Below are positions 1 through 10,311 of a DNA stretch of 55,717 bases, in pieces. Every line of letters starts with the position of its first letter. Position 1 is the stretch's first letter. Where the stretch lies: positions 1-55,717 of the forward strand of contig JANQPA010000071.1 in NCBI GenBank assembly GCA_028285545.1, read 5' to 3'. This stretch comes from Saprospiraceae bacterium (GTDB lineage: Bacteria; Bacteroidota; Bacteroidia; Chitinophagales; Saprospiraceae). Made by a program: the position numbers and the translations under genes. The notes beneath the pieces were generated by a model that was given only the letters and a program-made list of their open reading frames with translations, was not told the DNA's origin and did no database searches.

Positions 1-286
1 AAAATTATTTATAAAATAAATTTAAATATATTAGTTTTGAACCTAATAATTTAATAAGCCCCAAATCTTAAATAATTGGTAAATGCCTAATAAATCTTAA
101 GGATTTGCGTTTTTTTAATATCTAAGAGTAGAAAGTAAAAAGTAGAATATAAATAGTATTGCTAACAAATTGCTAAATGTAGACCCTAACTTGAACTTTT
201 CTACTTGTATATCTTTATACTTTCTGTCTTATACTTTTTGCCAATTACAAGTTTTCAAACAACCGATTAATTTACAGCTGTACGAT
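1..286. other. AT-rich leader upstream of the WG-repeat gene
   Basis: This stretch has no convincing gene. It is very AT-rich and includes a short iterated purine-rich word (GTAGAAAGTAAAAAGTAGAA) near 128-147, like the word repeats found before other genes in this window. The frame of the downstream gene stays open to position 170, but that extension reads as unstructured sequence ahead of a clear signal peptide. Confidence 0.5.
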
Positions 287-3200
287 ATGCGATTCATCTT
301 AAAGCTCTTATTTTGTCTCTTGCTTGGCTTGCCTGCACCTTGTCAATCGCTCTATCCTGTCAAAATTGATAATAAATGGGGCCTGATAAATTCCAACGGA
401 AGAGTAGAAGTAAAACCAATTTATGAATTGATTAGTGAATTTGATCATTTTGGCTATGCCATTATGCAGAAAAATCACTTGGTAGGTATGTTGGACAAAT
501 TTGGCAATGAAGTAATTCCGGCAAGATATAAAGAATTGAAAGTGTTGGACAGCACCTTGGTGGCTGCTGTAGAGAATAGTGACTGGAAGGTAATGGATCA
601 TAAGGGGAATACAGTTGTACCTGAGGGATACGAAGAGATTGAAGTTTGGAATAAAGAATATATAGCCTTTAGGCAAAAAGGGCAGTGGGGAATTGTAAAC
701 CAAAAGGGCCAATTATTGGTTAAGCCTGCTTATGACGAAGTTATCCTGGAGTTAGGTCGTTATTTTATTGTTCGAAGGGGTGAATTCTTAGGGCTTGTTT
801 CTTTGGCAGGAAATTTGATTTTAGACTGCAAAAGTGTCGAGGTTAAATCTTTTAATGAAGATTTGATTTTTTACCGCCAAAATGAAAAATGGGGCGCTGT
901 TAATAGTAAGGGAAGGGTTTTACTCAAACCTTTGTATGACTTGTATAGCAAATTGTCAGACTCCTTTATCAAATTAAAAATTGAACAGGAAAACTACCTG
1001 TTTTCTACTGTTTCTTCCAAAATAATAGCAAAAAGCCATGATGATTATTTTGCTTTTTCCGCAGAACGAGTGCTTACCAAGAAGCAGTCCAAAATGGGCT
1101 TGATGGATGCGGATGGAAAGATTCTTTTAGCTGATGAATATTTGGATATCCAACCTTACATGGCCGAATATTATAGAGTCAACTTTCAAAAAAGGTGGGG
1201 GGTATTAAACCCGGAAGGATCTATTGTTATCCCGTTTGAATATGATTACATAGCGCCTTTGAAGGGACCTGTATGCCTGGTGAAAAATAGTGGAAAATTT
1301 GGTGTTGTTAATAAAAAGGGAGAAGAAATTATTCCTACTCAATATGACCGGATAGTTTTTGGCGATCAGACCATTAAAGCTTACCAAAAAGAATCATCTG
1401 GTGATCAGCAGGAATCTTTGTCCATATTCAAATTTGACAAGGAGGGGAATTTGAAGGAGCAAAACGAATACGATGCTCATTATACCATAAAAATTGGCTC
1501 GCAAAAAAAAGAAGCAGCTCCACTTTTTTCAGATCATATTTATCAACTGGAAAAATTTGAATGGTTTTTTGATCCTGAGAAAGGGCGTTGGGGGTTAAGA
1601 AGACTCTCTGATGGGGGAATTCAAATTGAACCTGTTTTTCAATACATCATGACGGTCAAAGAATTAGGCTTTACCCTGGTTGGAATGGAAAAAAAGTCAT
1701 TTTATGATTTTGAGCGAACTACTTTTCGTTTTGATATAGCCTATGGATTAGTAAACAATGATCTGGGGATGTTGATTACCAAGGTTGAGTTTTTAGACCT
1801 GCGCCTGGAAGATTTTAAAAAAGGATTGCCCCTGGCCCGATGTCTTTTTACTGACGGCAAATTTGGCCTGGTCAACAAAGAAGGTATCGTATTACAGAGG
1901 CAGCTGGCCTATATTGGAGAATTTAAAGATGGGGTTGCCCGGATGAGTGAATATGGTCGTATTTCAGGAAGTATGGGAAAAGCCAGAGGACTGGGTAAGT
2001 TATCTATTTTCCTGGAAGAGATATTGTCTTCGGGATATATGGTAGATTATACCAGCTATGACAGACTATTCAGACATCAGGCCAACCTAAGCTGTGAATC
2101 TTGCCAATGGGGGTATATCGATACCCTGGGAAATACCAAAGTAAAACCAGCTTACAGTTTTGCCAATGATTTTGTTAACGATGTAGGGATTGTTGAAAAG
2201 AATGGTAAGTGGGGAGCTGTTAGTAAAAAAGGTAAAGAATTGATCCCTTGTAGATATGATGAACTCCATTTTCTGGAAAATACCGATAATAAAATTCTCA
2301 GGCTATACATTAATAAACCAAAATATGGCCTGATTGACAGTTCTGGAAATCTAACGGTACGAACAGAATACGATGAAATTGGCCTATTTAGGGAAGGCCG
2401 ATTAGCAGTTAAGAGAAATGGTTTGTGGGGGTTTGTCAATGTTGATGGAGTGGAAGTCATTCCTTGTAGATTTGCTGAGGTTCGACCTTTTAGCGAAGGG
2501 CTTGCTGCTGTTCGACTGGGACGATATTGGGGCTTTGTTGATCCGCTGGGAGAAGTTCTTATTGACTTCCAATATTTACGCGTGGGTGATTTTGTAGAAG
2601 GCCTTGCCTTTGCCTTTGATGGACAAAAGGCAGGCTACCTAAAAGGGGACAACAGCTGGCATATAAAAGCGCAGTTTGATCAGGCTTTTGACTTTTATAG
2701 AGGGGTGGCCAGAGTGGTTTTAGATGGAAAATATGGCTTAATAGATTCAGAAGGGAAATTTATTGAAAAACCTAAGTTTATTAAAATTGGCCCTTTTGAT
2801 CGACATGGCTTATCCATTGTCACCTATGGAAACCAGCAGGTGAAATATGGCATCATTAACTTGAAAGGACAATTGGTAACCACTTACCCCTATCGGGAAA
2901 TTCTCCCATTTTCAGAGGGTTTGGCTGTGGTTAAAGACAAGCAATCCTACGGTTATATTGATACCACTGGCCGAGTGGTTATTCCGCTGGAATTTTCTAA
3001 AGCTTCTTCTTTTTCCCAAAATAGAGCAGCTGTTCGGAAAGATGGTGCCTGTGGATATATTGACCTAAGTGGTAATGCTGTGGTTGCCTATCAATTTACC
3101 AAATGCATGGACTATGAGGATGGCAGGGCAGTCGTTTATCAGGGAATACGTAAGGCCGGCTTGGTTGATTTGAGCGGCAATATGGTTTTAGAGCCTAGCG

Positions 3201-3613
3201 TTAATCGCCTGCTCAAGTTCAGCGAGGGTAGGGGACTGGTCAGAGATCGTCAGTATCGATTCTATTACATCACTGAATCAGCCAAAATGTATGATGGCTT
3301 TTATGAAAAAGCTTCTGCCTTCAAAAACGGAGTTGCTCTTGTAAAAGAGGGAGGCAAATGGGGGATCATAAACCAAAGAGGATTGACCATTATCGCTCCT
3401 AAATATGATAAAATTGAGGACTTTAAAAATGGATATGCAAAGGTCCGAATCCATGGCTTTAATGGCCTTTCTAATCTAAAAGGCGAATTAATTGTCCAAC
3501 CCAATTATGAATACATCAGTTATGCCGGTAATGGAGTTTTCAGAGTGGAACAAGGAGATGAGGTAGGATATTTCAATAGTGATGGTGACTGGTTATGGGA
3601 ATTATCGAATTAA
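287..3613 (+). CDS. secreted WG-repeat protein
   Basis: A 1108-residue exported protein built almost entirely of WG (KWG) repeats, beta-rich units of about 30-50 residues with the pattern K-x-G-x-(I/V)-(N/D)-x-x-G-x-x-(V/I)-(I/V)-x-P-x-Y/F. Well over a dozen can be read along the whole chain (for example KWGLINSNG at the N-terminus and GYFNSDG at the C-terminus). The start chosen at 287 gives a textbook signal peptide (MRFILKLLFCLLLGLPAPCQS); an upstream in-frame start at 170 would bury it. WG-repeat proteins are common in Bacteroidota and probably bind ligands or protein partners; no catalytic domain is visible. The gene converges on the next one across a perfect hairpin. The family call is firm, the function unknown. 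Confidence 0.9.
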   Translation: MRFILKLLFCLLLGLPAPCQSLYPVKIDNKWGLINSNGRVEVKPIYELISEFDHFGYAIMQKNHLVGMLDKFGNEVIPARYKELKVLDSTLVAAVENSDWKVMDHKGNTVVPEGYEEIEVWNKEYIAFRQKGQWGIVNQKGQLLVKPAYDEVILELGRYFIVRRGEFLGLVSLAGNLILDCKSVEVKSFNEDLIFYRQNEKWGAVNSKGRVLLKPLYDLYSKLSDSFIKLKIEQENYLFSTVSSKIIAKSHDDYFAFSAERVLTKKQSKMGLMDADGKILLADEYLDIQPYMAEYYRVNFQKRWGVLNPEGSIVIPFEYDYIAPLKGPVCLVKNSGKFGVVNKKGEEIIPTQYDRIVFGDQTIKAYQKESSGDQQESLSIFKFDKEGNLKEQNEYDAHYTIKIGSQKKEAAPLFSDHIYQLEKFEWFFDPEKGRWGLRRLSDGGIQIEPVFQYIMTVKELGFTLVGMEKKSFYDFERTTFRFDIAYGLVNNDLGMLITKVEFLDLRLEDFKKGLPLARCLFTDGKFGLVNKEGIVLQRQLAYIGEFKDGVARMSEYGRISGSMGKARGLGKLSIFLEEILSSGYMVDYTSYDRLFRHQANLSCESCQWGYIDTLGNTKVKPAYSFANDFVNDVGIVEKNGKWGAVSKKGKELIPCRYDELHFLENTDNKILRLYINKPKYGLIDSSGNLTVRTEYDEIGLFREGRLAVKRNGLWGFVNVDGVEVIPCRFAEVRPFSEGLAAVRLGRYWGFVDPLGEVLIDFQYLRVGDFVEGLAFAFDGQKAGYLKGDNSWHIKAQFDQAFDFYRGVARVVLDGKYGLIDSEGKFIEKPKFIKIGPFDRHGLSIVTYGNQQVKYGIINLKGQLVTTYPYREILPFSEGLAVVKDKQSYGYIDTTGRVVIPLEFSKASSFSQNRAAVRKDGACGYIDLSGNAVVAYQFTKCMDYEDGRAVVYQGIRKAGLVDLSGNMVLEPSVNRLLKFSEGRGLVRDRQYRFYYITESAKMYDGFYEKASAFKNGVALVKEGGKWGIINQRGLTIIAPKYDKIEDFKNGYAKVRIHGFNGLSNLKGELIVQPNYEYISYAGNGVFRVEQGDEVGYFNSDGDWLWELSN

Positions 3614-3620
3614 AAAATAG

Positions 3621-3647
3621 TATGCTGGCGGCGCAGCCGCCAGCATA
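3621..3647. terminator. bidirectional hairpin terminator
   Basis: A perfect 12-bp stem (TATGCTGGCGGC / GCCGCCAGCATA) with a GCA loop lies between two convergent genes, seven bases after one stop codon and nine before the other. It is much more GC-rich than its surroundings and would serve both transcripts. Confidence 0.85.
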
Positions 3648-3656
3648 TATTATACA

Positions 3657-6600
3657 TTAAGAACTTTTCTTGTCTTTTTTATCCAATACGATGGCATCAA
3701 TTGATTTCTCTCTAACCATTCTGTTGAAATCAGGAAGATCTTCTCCTTCGATCTTGCGGAACTTTTGAACTTCGGAATTGATCTTATCTGTCAACTCCTT
3801 CTTAACTGCCTTAGCTTGCTTGGTGGGAGCATTATTTCCCCTATTGGTAAGAGAATTAACTCCAGATAGTTTGTTGGTCAAGCGTATTGGGAAGTTAAGT
3901 GGATCCTGACGACTCCGGTTTTTAGTCTGGTACAGGGCTTCCTCTATTTCTGTCATGGTCTTATTGATCTCAGTAGCTTTTTCAATAAGATCCTTCATAT
4001 CTTCTCTGCCCTTCCAAAGACCTTTATAATGGTTCAATTGATCTCGAATGCTTCTGATGTCAATAATAGTTTGATGCGCCTCAGAAATGGTTTCATTGGT
4101 TTCTTTGACAAAATCAAACTGCTCCTGGAGGCCTTGTAGGGAAACCTCAGCACGAGGGTCTTTAAGAATTTCAAATTCCTGCTCCTGCTTTTTGCCATTT
4201 ACATTAATAGCCACCTTGTATTTTCCAGGAACAGCCATGGGCCCCGCTAAGCTACCTGCCCAAAATATCATTCCTTTAAAGTCTTTGGCATTTGGATAAC
4301 GCATATTCCAGTTAAATACATTGCCTCCTTTTTTGACAGTCAGTTTGCTGTTTCTGTCTTTAGACTTGGTTGAGAATTCTTTGATTAGGTCTCCATCCAT
4401 TTCGTGGAAGGCCAATGTAACTTCATCATCCTTACCCAACTCTTCTTTCATATAAAAATTAACCATTACTCCTCCAGGATGATTTTGACCAGCTCGTGGG
4501 TTGGGTCTTCCAAATCTTCCACCACCGCCCATGCGATAGGAATCCATAGGCTTGTATAGGTAGAAATCACTGGAAGCAACGGCATCACTTAGCTGGTGAA
4601 GTGGAGTAAGATCATCAATCAACCAAAGGCTTCTTCCCTGGGTAGCTGCAATTAGATTATCGTTTTTAATGGTCAAGTCTGTAATTGGTACGATAGGCAG
4701 ATTTAATTGGAAAGGTTGCCAATCTTTTCCATCATTGAAAGAAACATACATTCCTGTTTCTGTTCCAGCATATAGTAATCCCTGACGCTTAGGATCAGCT
4801 CGTACCACGCGGGTAAAGTGATCAGAAGGGATTCCATTGGTGATTAATTCCCATGTTTTTCCATAATTCTTAGTATGGTATAAATAAGGTGTATAATCAC
4901 CCATTTTATAGCGAGTTCCTGCTACATAGGCTCCTCCTTTATTGAATGGATCTGCATCAATACTATTGATCATCATCCACTCTGGCATTCCTTTAGGGGT
5001 TACATTATCCCATTTTTTGCCACCATCTCTGGTCACATGGATTAAACCATCATCAGAACCAGCCCAGATCAAACCTTCCTCATAAGGGGATTCAAGAGCT
5101 GCAAAAATAGTACAGTAATATTCCACCCCTGTATTATCCTGTGTGATTACACCTCCAGAGGAAACCATTTTTTCTGGTACACTACGTGTAAGGTCAGGAC
5201 TGATAATCTCCCAGGATCTTCCCTGATCATAACTTACGTGTACATGCTGGGAAGTGGTATATAATTTTTTCTCATTATGAGGGGAGAAAAATATAGGAAA
5301 ATTCCACTGGAACCGATACTTCATTCCTTCGGCACCATATCCCATTGGGTTGTCTGGCCATACATTGATGCTTTGTGATTGACGAGTTCTGTGATTAATT
5401 CTTTGCAGGGTACCACCATAACTACCACCATAAACAATATCATTGTCAGTAGGATCGATGGCCAGGTGACCACTTTCACCACCTGCGGAAGGTTCCCAAT
5501 CTCTTTCTGAGATTGAGCCACCATCAGTTCGGTGTGCAATACGAATAGTAGAATTATCCTGCTGGGCTGCATAAATTCGATATGGAAAATGATTGTCAGT
5601 CGTAACCCGATAAAACTGAGCTGTGGGTTGGTTCATATAGGTAGACCAATTTTCACCGCCATCGAAGGATACCTGTCCACCTCCATCATCGGCTATGATC
5701 ATTCTTTTGTTATCCTCTGGTGCAATCCAGAGATCGTGGTGATCACCATGAGGTGCAACACTAGCCTTGAAGGTACGGCCTCCATCCGTTGATTTGTGAT
5801 AGGCAACATTCATTACATAAACTACGTCTTCATTCTGGGTATCTGCATAAATTTTGGAATAATACCAGGCTCTTTGGCGGAGGGAACGATCGGAGTTGGT
5901 TTTGGTCCAGGTTTCACCCGCATCGTCAGACCGGAAAACGCCACCATCTTTAGCTTCCATTATGGTAAATACTCTTTCAGAATTGACTGGAGAAACGGCA
6001 ATGCCAATAATGCCTAGTGGCCCTTCAGGTAAGCCTTTTTTCTCGGAGATGTTTTCCCAGGTATTTCCTTCATCAGTACTTTTCCAAAGTGCGGAACCTT
6101 CACCACCACTGTTCAAACTGTAGGGGGTTCTGTTGATTTTCCAGGTGGAAGCATAAAGTACTCTTGGGTTATTAGGGTCCATGATGAGTTCCACAGCACC
6201 AGCTCCTGCGTTGGCAAAAAGGATGCGTTCCCATGTTTCACCCCCATCTGTACTTTTGTAAACTCCTCTCTCTTCGGTGTCTTTGAATAGGTCTCCCAAT
6301 ACTGCCGCATAAACGATGTCGGGATTTTTGGGATGTATTCTGATTCTTGGAATGTGGCGTGAATTTTCTAAACCTATATGTTTCCATGTTTTTCCTGCAT
6401 CCATTGACTTCCACATACCATATCCATAGGATACATTTCCTCTGACGGAAACCTCACCTCCTCCTACATAAATGGTATTATGATCAGAATCAGCAACAGC
6501 TATCGATCCGATAGAACCACCAAAAAAGCCATCGGAAATGTTTTTATAAGTTTGGCCTCCATCTTGAGTGCGCCATACTCCTCCACCGGTAGCTCCGAAG

Positions 6601-6812
6601 TAATAAAGATTCGGTTTGCCAGGTACTCCTGTTACCGCTGCGGAACGGCCACCACGGAAGGGTCCGACATTTCTCCATTTGATGGAGTTATAGAGTTCTT
6701 CTTCATATTGTACGTTAGAAGCACTGCTGTTGGTTTGGGCTTCGACTGTCAGGGTGACAAGTCCAAAAAATAATAAAGCGAGGATAACTTTTGTGACACT
6801 AGTTGGTTTCAT
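3657..6812 (-). CDS. secreted VPS10/sortilin-like Asp-box protein
   Basis: A 1051-residue exported protein with a signal peptide (cleavage near residue 26, after VEA). The body is a beta-propeller type repeat protein: at least ten Asp-box motifs of the form S/T-x-D-x-G-x-T-W/F are visible (SMDAGKTW, STDGGETW, STDEGNTW, SDDAGETW, STDGGRTF, SYDQGRSW, TRDGGKKW and others). Families with this layout are annotated as VPS10-domain or 'glycosyl hydrolase, BNR repeat' proteins in Bacteroidota. The last ~200 residues are charged and helical. No sialidase catalytic set can be assigned, so enzymatic activity is not claimed. A paralogue of nearly the same length lies at 49661-52759 on the other strand. 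Confidence 0.88.
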   Translation of the reverse strand: MKPTSVTKVILALLFFGLVTLTVEAQTNSSASNVQYEEELYNSIKWRNVGPFRGGRSAAVTGVPGKPNLYYFGATGGGVWRTQDGGQTYKNISDGFFGGSIGSIAVADSDHNTIYVGGGEVSVRGNVSYGYGMWKSMDAGKTWKHIGLENSRHIPRIRIHPKNPDIVYAAVLGDLFKDTEERGVYKSTDGGETWERILFANAGAGAVELIMDPNNPRVLYASTWKINRTPYSLNSGGEGSALWKSTDEGNTWENISEKKGLPEGPLGIIGIAVSPVNSERVFTIMEAKDGGVFRSDDAGETWTKTNSDRSLRQRAWYYSKIYADTQNEDVVYVMNVAYHKSTDGGRTFKASVAPHGDHHDLWIAPEDNKRMIIADDGGGQVSFDGGENWSTYMNQPTAQFYRVTTDNHFPYRIYAAQQDNSTIRIAHRTDGGSISERDWEPSAGGESGHLAIDPTDNDIVYGGSYGGTLQRINHRTRQSQSINVWPDNPMGYGAEGMKYRFQWNFPIFFSPHNEKKLYTTSQHVHVSYDQGRSWEIISPDLTRSVPEKMVSSGGVITQDNTGVEYYCTIFAALESPYEEGLIWAGSDDGLIHVTRDGGKKWDNVTPKGMPEWMMINSIDADPFNKGGAYVAGTRYKMGDYTPYLYHTKNYGKTWELITNGIPSDHFTRVVRADPKRQGLLYAGTETGMYVSFNDGKDWQPFQLNLPIVPITDLTIKNDNLIAATQGRSLWLIDDLTPLHQLSDAVASSDFYLYKPMDSYRMGGGGRFGRPNPRAGQNHPGGVMVNFYMKEELGKDDEVTLAFHEMDGDLIKEFSTKSKDRNSKLTVKKGGNVFNWNMRYPNAKDFKGMIFWAGSLAGPMAVPGKYKVAINVNGKKQEQEFEILKDPRAEVSLQGLQEQFDFVKETNETISEAHQTIIDIRSIRDQLNHYKGLWKGREDMKDLIEKATEINKTMTEIEEALYQTKNRSRQDPLNFPIRLTNKLSGVNSLTNRGNNAPTKQAKAVKKELTDKINSEVQKFRKIEGEDLPDFNRMVREKSIDAIVLDKKDKKSS

Positions 6813-6870
6813 GCTTTTATTTTTAGGTTTTTATTCTATTTCCTAATAAAAATATGTAATTGGACATAAA

Positions 6871-6911
6871 AACAAAAAATAAAAAGAGCTATTCTATGAC
6901 TAGAATAGCTC
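6871..6911 (-). terminator. Rho-independent terminator for the PDZ gene
   Basis: An 11-bp stem (GAGCTATTCTA / TAGAATAGCTC, 6886-6911) with a TGAC loop. Read on the minus strand it is followed by a T-rich run (complement of 6871-6885), so it ends the transcript of the upstream minus-strand PDZ gene. Confidence 0.85.
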
Positions 6912-6968
6912 AGTTAAATTGAGAAAAACCTCGCCTTTGCTTCAATTTTTTCTGCTTTGCAGATACTT

Positions 6969-8726
6969 TTACTGCTTTTGCAGATATATTTTTTTGATTA
7001 GTGATTTTTCATCTTGTCGAATTTGTAAGAAATAAATTCCCGATCCATTTTGCGCAATGTCTAATTCATCCATAAAAACCCCGGAAAATGAATCCAATTC
7101 GTAATTATACAGGGATCTTCCATTTTGGCTGTAAATCTGGATTTGGGTATCTCCTCTACCATCTATTTCGAAAGACAGACTTACATTTTCCCTGTTTTGA
7201 GAAACGATTAAACTTAGGTTTTCTATTTTCAATTGGTTATTAGAAAAAATCTTTCGTCTTGATGCCAGAGATAAATTATTTAAATCTCTTTGGGTAGCAT
7301 CTTCTATTCTTATACGTACTCTACTATTCTCTCCTCGACTTCTATTGCCTTTTATGATTACTTGCGAATCTTCGTCGGGGTTAATCCGGTAGAGGATTTT
7401 GCCATTTCTGTTATCCATATCACATTGTGACTTTATGGGTTTGCTACTTTGCAACTTTTGTCCGTTTCGGATGTAGATCACTTCTATGGGCTCCCCCACT
7501 TTGGTATTATTAATGGCTATTGAAAGGTCACTCCAATCAATGATCATGTACTCATTAATGTGAGTGATTACATCACCAGTTTTCATCCCCATTTCCTCAG
7601 CTGTAGAATTTTTTACAATACTTACTGTCACCCCCATTTCACTAAGTTTGCTATAGTTGTTTCTGACTCCCAGGAATGGATCTTCACACTCATCCACTCG
7701 ATCTGTGGAATTATTGTTTCTTGATCTTGCACCAAATACAATCTGGCTGGTCATTAGGCGTCCTTTTCTAATAAAGTAAAGCTTCGCCTCTTCTCCTTCA
7801 TGATATTTGGCCAAAATATTAGTTAAGGTTTGATTTTCGCCAACTCTATACTGATCAATCCCATAGACATAGTCAAAAGGTTTTAAATTGATTTCGGCGG
7901 CAGTTGTATTAGGAATTACTCTGGTAATATAACTGCCATGTATGTTTTCAAAACCCAATTTTTTGGCCTTTTCTTTAGAAACCACATTAGAATAAATGCC
8001 AAGGAATGCAGGACGGGCATTATTTCTGGCCGCTCTTTCTTCCTCTTTAGTGGCTTTGTAACTTTTTACATTGTCGCTAGCCGTATAATTGCGGCCAGCG
8101 CGGGTATAAGCCACTTTAATAAGCTCATTTGGTCTTAAACTTGAGATTGCAGTAGTTATATCTCCCCAATCATACATGGGATAATTATTAATAGTTGTAA
8201 TGATATCCCCATCTTTGAGGCCCATCTTCTGGGCTGTCGAATTATAAACGATGCCTACTTGAACGCCAATTTCTCCTTCCGGGCACGAACAATCATCGGT
8301 CACTCCTAAAAAAGCTTTTTGATCGTCTGAGGTGCTGAAATAAAATGAATTGGATCGTTTCCCTAAAGTTACTCGGACTGCTCTTTTAACATTTTTTCGA
8401 ATAAAATGAAGAGTGATCGCATCTCCAGGCTTTTTATTTCGCATCAAATCATCCATATCCTGGTGGTGTTCTGTAATCTGATTATCGATTCCGAAGATAT
8501 AATCAAACACCTGCAAATTAGCTTTGGCAGCTGGTGTATTGGGCCAGATCCTGGTAATGTAACTACCATAGAGGTTATCAAAACCCAGTACTTTTGCCTT
8601 TTTTTTGGAAATGGATTCGGAAGATACCCCTAGATAACCAACATCTAATTTAACTTCCGAAGCCCTTGTGTTAGTTGTTTGGCAAATAAGAACCATCGCA
8701 ATTAAAAATAGCGAAAGTCTATTCAT
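6969..8726 (-). CDS. four-PDZ protein with type IX sorting domain
   Basis: A 585-residue exported protein. After a signal peptide (MNRLSLFLIAMVLICQ) come four PDZ domains at about residues 28-123, 138-222, 240-335 and 350-425. Domains 1 and 3 share SxKKAKxLGF and GSYITR, and 2 and 4 share MGxKxGDxIT and W-x-D-I/L, so a PDZ pair has been duplicated. No protease domain is present, so this is not a complete HtrA-type enzyme. The last ~85 residues (LSLIVSQN, GRGDTQIQIYSQNG, GSGIYFLQI, KSLIKKIYLQ) form a typical C-terminal sorting domain for type IX secretion, predicting delivery to the cell surface. Likely a surface scaffold or peptide-binding protein; partners unknown. Confidence 0.88.
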   Translation of the reverse strand: MNRLSLFLIAMVLICQTTNTRASEVKLDVGYLGVSSESISKKKAKVLGFDNLYGSYITRIWPNTPAAKANLQVFDYIFGIDNQITEHHQDMDDLMRNKKPGDAITLHFIRKNVKRAVRVTLGKRSNSFYFSTSDDQKAFLGVTDDCSCPEGEIGVQVGIVYNSTAQKMGLKDGDIITTINNYPMYDWGDITTAISSLRPNELIKVAYTRAGRNYTASDNVKSYKATKEEERAARNNARPAFLGIYSNVVSKEKAKKLGFENIHGSYITRVIPNTTAAEINLKPFDYVYGIDQYRVGENQTLTNILAKYHEGEEAKLYFIRKGRLMTSQIVFGARSRNNNSTDRVDECEDPFLGVRNNYSKLSEMGVTVSIVKNSTAEEMGMKTGDVITHINEYMIIDWSDLSIAINNTKVGEPIEVIYIRNGQKLQSSKPIKSQCDMDNRNGKILYRINPDEDSQVIIKGNRSRGENSRVRIRIEDATQRDLNNLSLASRRKIFSNNQLKIENLSLIVSQNRENVSLSFEIDGRGDTQIQIYSQNGRSLYNYELDSFSGVFMDELDIAQNGSGIYFLQIRQDEKSLIKKIYLQKQ

Positions 8727-8877
8727 GATTATTTGACTTTATTTTACCCTAATGACAGTTGACGAGCATAAGGGTTGCACAATTTTATGATATATTTCTC
8801 TGTTGAAAACAAGTATAATTAAAAAACGAAAATTCCTTTTACTAATTTTACTCTAAATTGGAGAAAAAAAACTTCAT

Positions 8878-10251
8878 ATGAAAATCGATAAAATTGTCTT
8901 TTTGATCATAACCCTAGGAGTGTTTGGGCTGAATTCTTGCGGTTCTTCAAAAAAACTAGAACGACCCATGGAAAAGTACGATGAAATTTTAGAAACAAGA
9001 ATATCCTATTTGAATATCCCTATCAGAATTGACATCCAGTCTCTCGAGAAATCTATCGACAGAGATATGGATGGCATTATTTATGAAGACAAAGATATTA
9101 ATGATGATGGTGTCATGATGAAGTTAGAAAAAAATGGGACCATTGATATTTTAGCAGATACTTCTAGCCTGAAATACCAACTGCCTCTAAAGGTTTGGGT
9201 GAAGTATGATGCTGGGATTACCTATGTGGAAGCCCAGGGAATTATCAAGTTAGATTTTTTAACCAAATACTCTATATCTTCGAATTGGGAGCTAGAAACC
9301 CTTACCAGTATCGAGCAATACGACTGGATTCAGAAACCAAAGTTGAAGCTGGCTGGCATCAATTTTTCAGTAGGATTCCTGGGGGATATGATTGTACGTA
9401 ACAGCCGAGTGGCTATTACCCGCACCATTGATACCATGGTCAAAGAAAATCTCAATTTGAATGAACGAATTAAAGAAACATGGACCCAATTGCGAGAACC
9501 CATATTGGTAGCTGAGGAGTATAATACCTGGCTTACGGTTAATCCTATTGGTATTGGAATGACTCCCATCGAAACGAAGGATAGGTTTATCAGTAGTACC
9601 ATTTTAATTGAATCTGAGCCATCTATTTCTGTTGGTCCAAGGCCCAGCCCGGTTTCAGGAAGCTTTTTGGTCCCTCCATTCAAATATTCAAATGAAAAAG
9701 TGGATGAAGATTTTGCTTTGTTGGTGTCTGCGGAAATCACCTATGCTGAAGCCGAACGATTGGCCAGGGAGGAAGCTGCTGGGGAAACTTATGATTATGG
9801 TAAGCGCAGCTTTACTGTAGAAGATATTAATCTGTATGGTCAAGAGAAAAAGCTTGTTGTTGATGTTTTATTATCAGGTAGTTATGAAGGGAACATCTAT
9901 TTAACTGGCGAACCGAAGTATGATGAAAGAGATAACGCAATAGTCATCAAAAACCTGAAATACACCCTAAAGACAAAGAATTTACTATATAAAACAGCAG
10001 GTTGGATCCTGAAAAGTACCTTTAAAAATAAAATTGAAGAAACCCTTAACTTTTATTTGGATTATAATTTAGATGCTGCAAAAAAACAGCTTAAGGAACA
10101 ATTGGGGAATTACAATGTAACCAATGGGGTTAAATTAAATGGAGATTTGCAGGATTTGGCCATTAAAGATGCTGTAATGACTCCTGCAGGAATGAAAGTG
10201 GACGTAATGATAACAGGAAAACTCAACGTGGAAATTAAAGGACTGAATTAA
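8878..10251 (+). CDS. DUF4403 family lipoprotein
   Basis: A 457-residue lipoprotein: the N-terminus has a hydrophobic signal and the lipobox LNSC with the modified cysteine at residue 21. The remainder matches the DUF4403 family by pattern: an early ETRISYLNIPIRIDIQSLEK segment, a central TWLTVNPIGIGMTPI segment and the C-terminal GxxLxVEIKGLN ending. Family members are long beta-rich envelope lipoproteins of Bacteroidota with a fold thought to resemble lipid-binding proteins; the substrate is not known. The gene stands alone and is closed by a strong hairpin just after its stop. Confidence 0.82.
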   Translation: MKIDKIVFLIITLGVFGLNSCGSSKKLERPMEKYDEILETRISYLNIPIRIDIQSLEKSIDRDMDGIIYEDKDINDDGVMMKLEKNGTIDILADTSSLKYQLPLKVWVKYDAGITYVEAQGIIKLDFLTKYSISSNWELETLTSIEQYDWIQKPKLKLAGINFSVGFLGDMIVRNSRVAITRTIDTMVKENLNLNERIKETWTQLREPILVAEEYNTWLTVNPIGIGMTPIETKDRFISSTILIESEPSISVGPRPSPVSGSFLVPPFKYSNEKVDEDFALLVSAEITYAEAERLAREEAAGETYDYGKRSFTVEDINLYGQEKKLVVDVLLSGSYEGNIYLTGEPKYDERDNAIVIKNLKYTLKTKNLLYKTAGWILKSTFKNKIEETLNFYLDYNLDAAKKQLKEQLGNYNVTNGVKLNGDLQDLAIKDAVMTPAGMKVDVMITGKLNVEIKGLN

Positions 10252-10263
10252 TCAAATATTTAT

Positions 10264-10300
10264 AGCTGAGTAAAAATTCTACCGGAATTTTTACTCAGCT
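10264..10300. terminator. bidirectional hairpin terminator
   Basis: A perfect 16-bp stem (AGCTGAGTAAAAATTC / GAATTTTTACTCAGCT) with a 5-nt TACCG loop sits between two convergent genes, 12 bases after one stop and 11 bases before the other. Confidence 0.88.
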
Positions 10301-10311
10301 CCATCTAAGTG

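Noticed and set aside
2152-2460. A 102-codon antisense frame inside the WG-repeat gene
   Set aside because: The strong WG pattern on the plus strand shows which frame is coding; the antisense frame is a by-product of its repeats.
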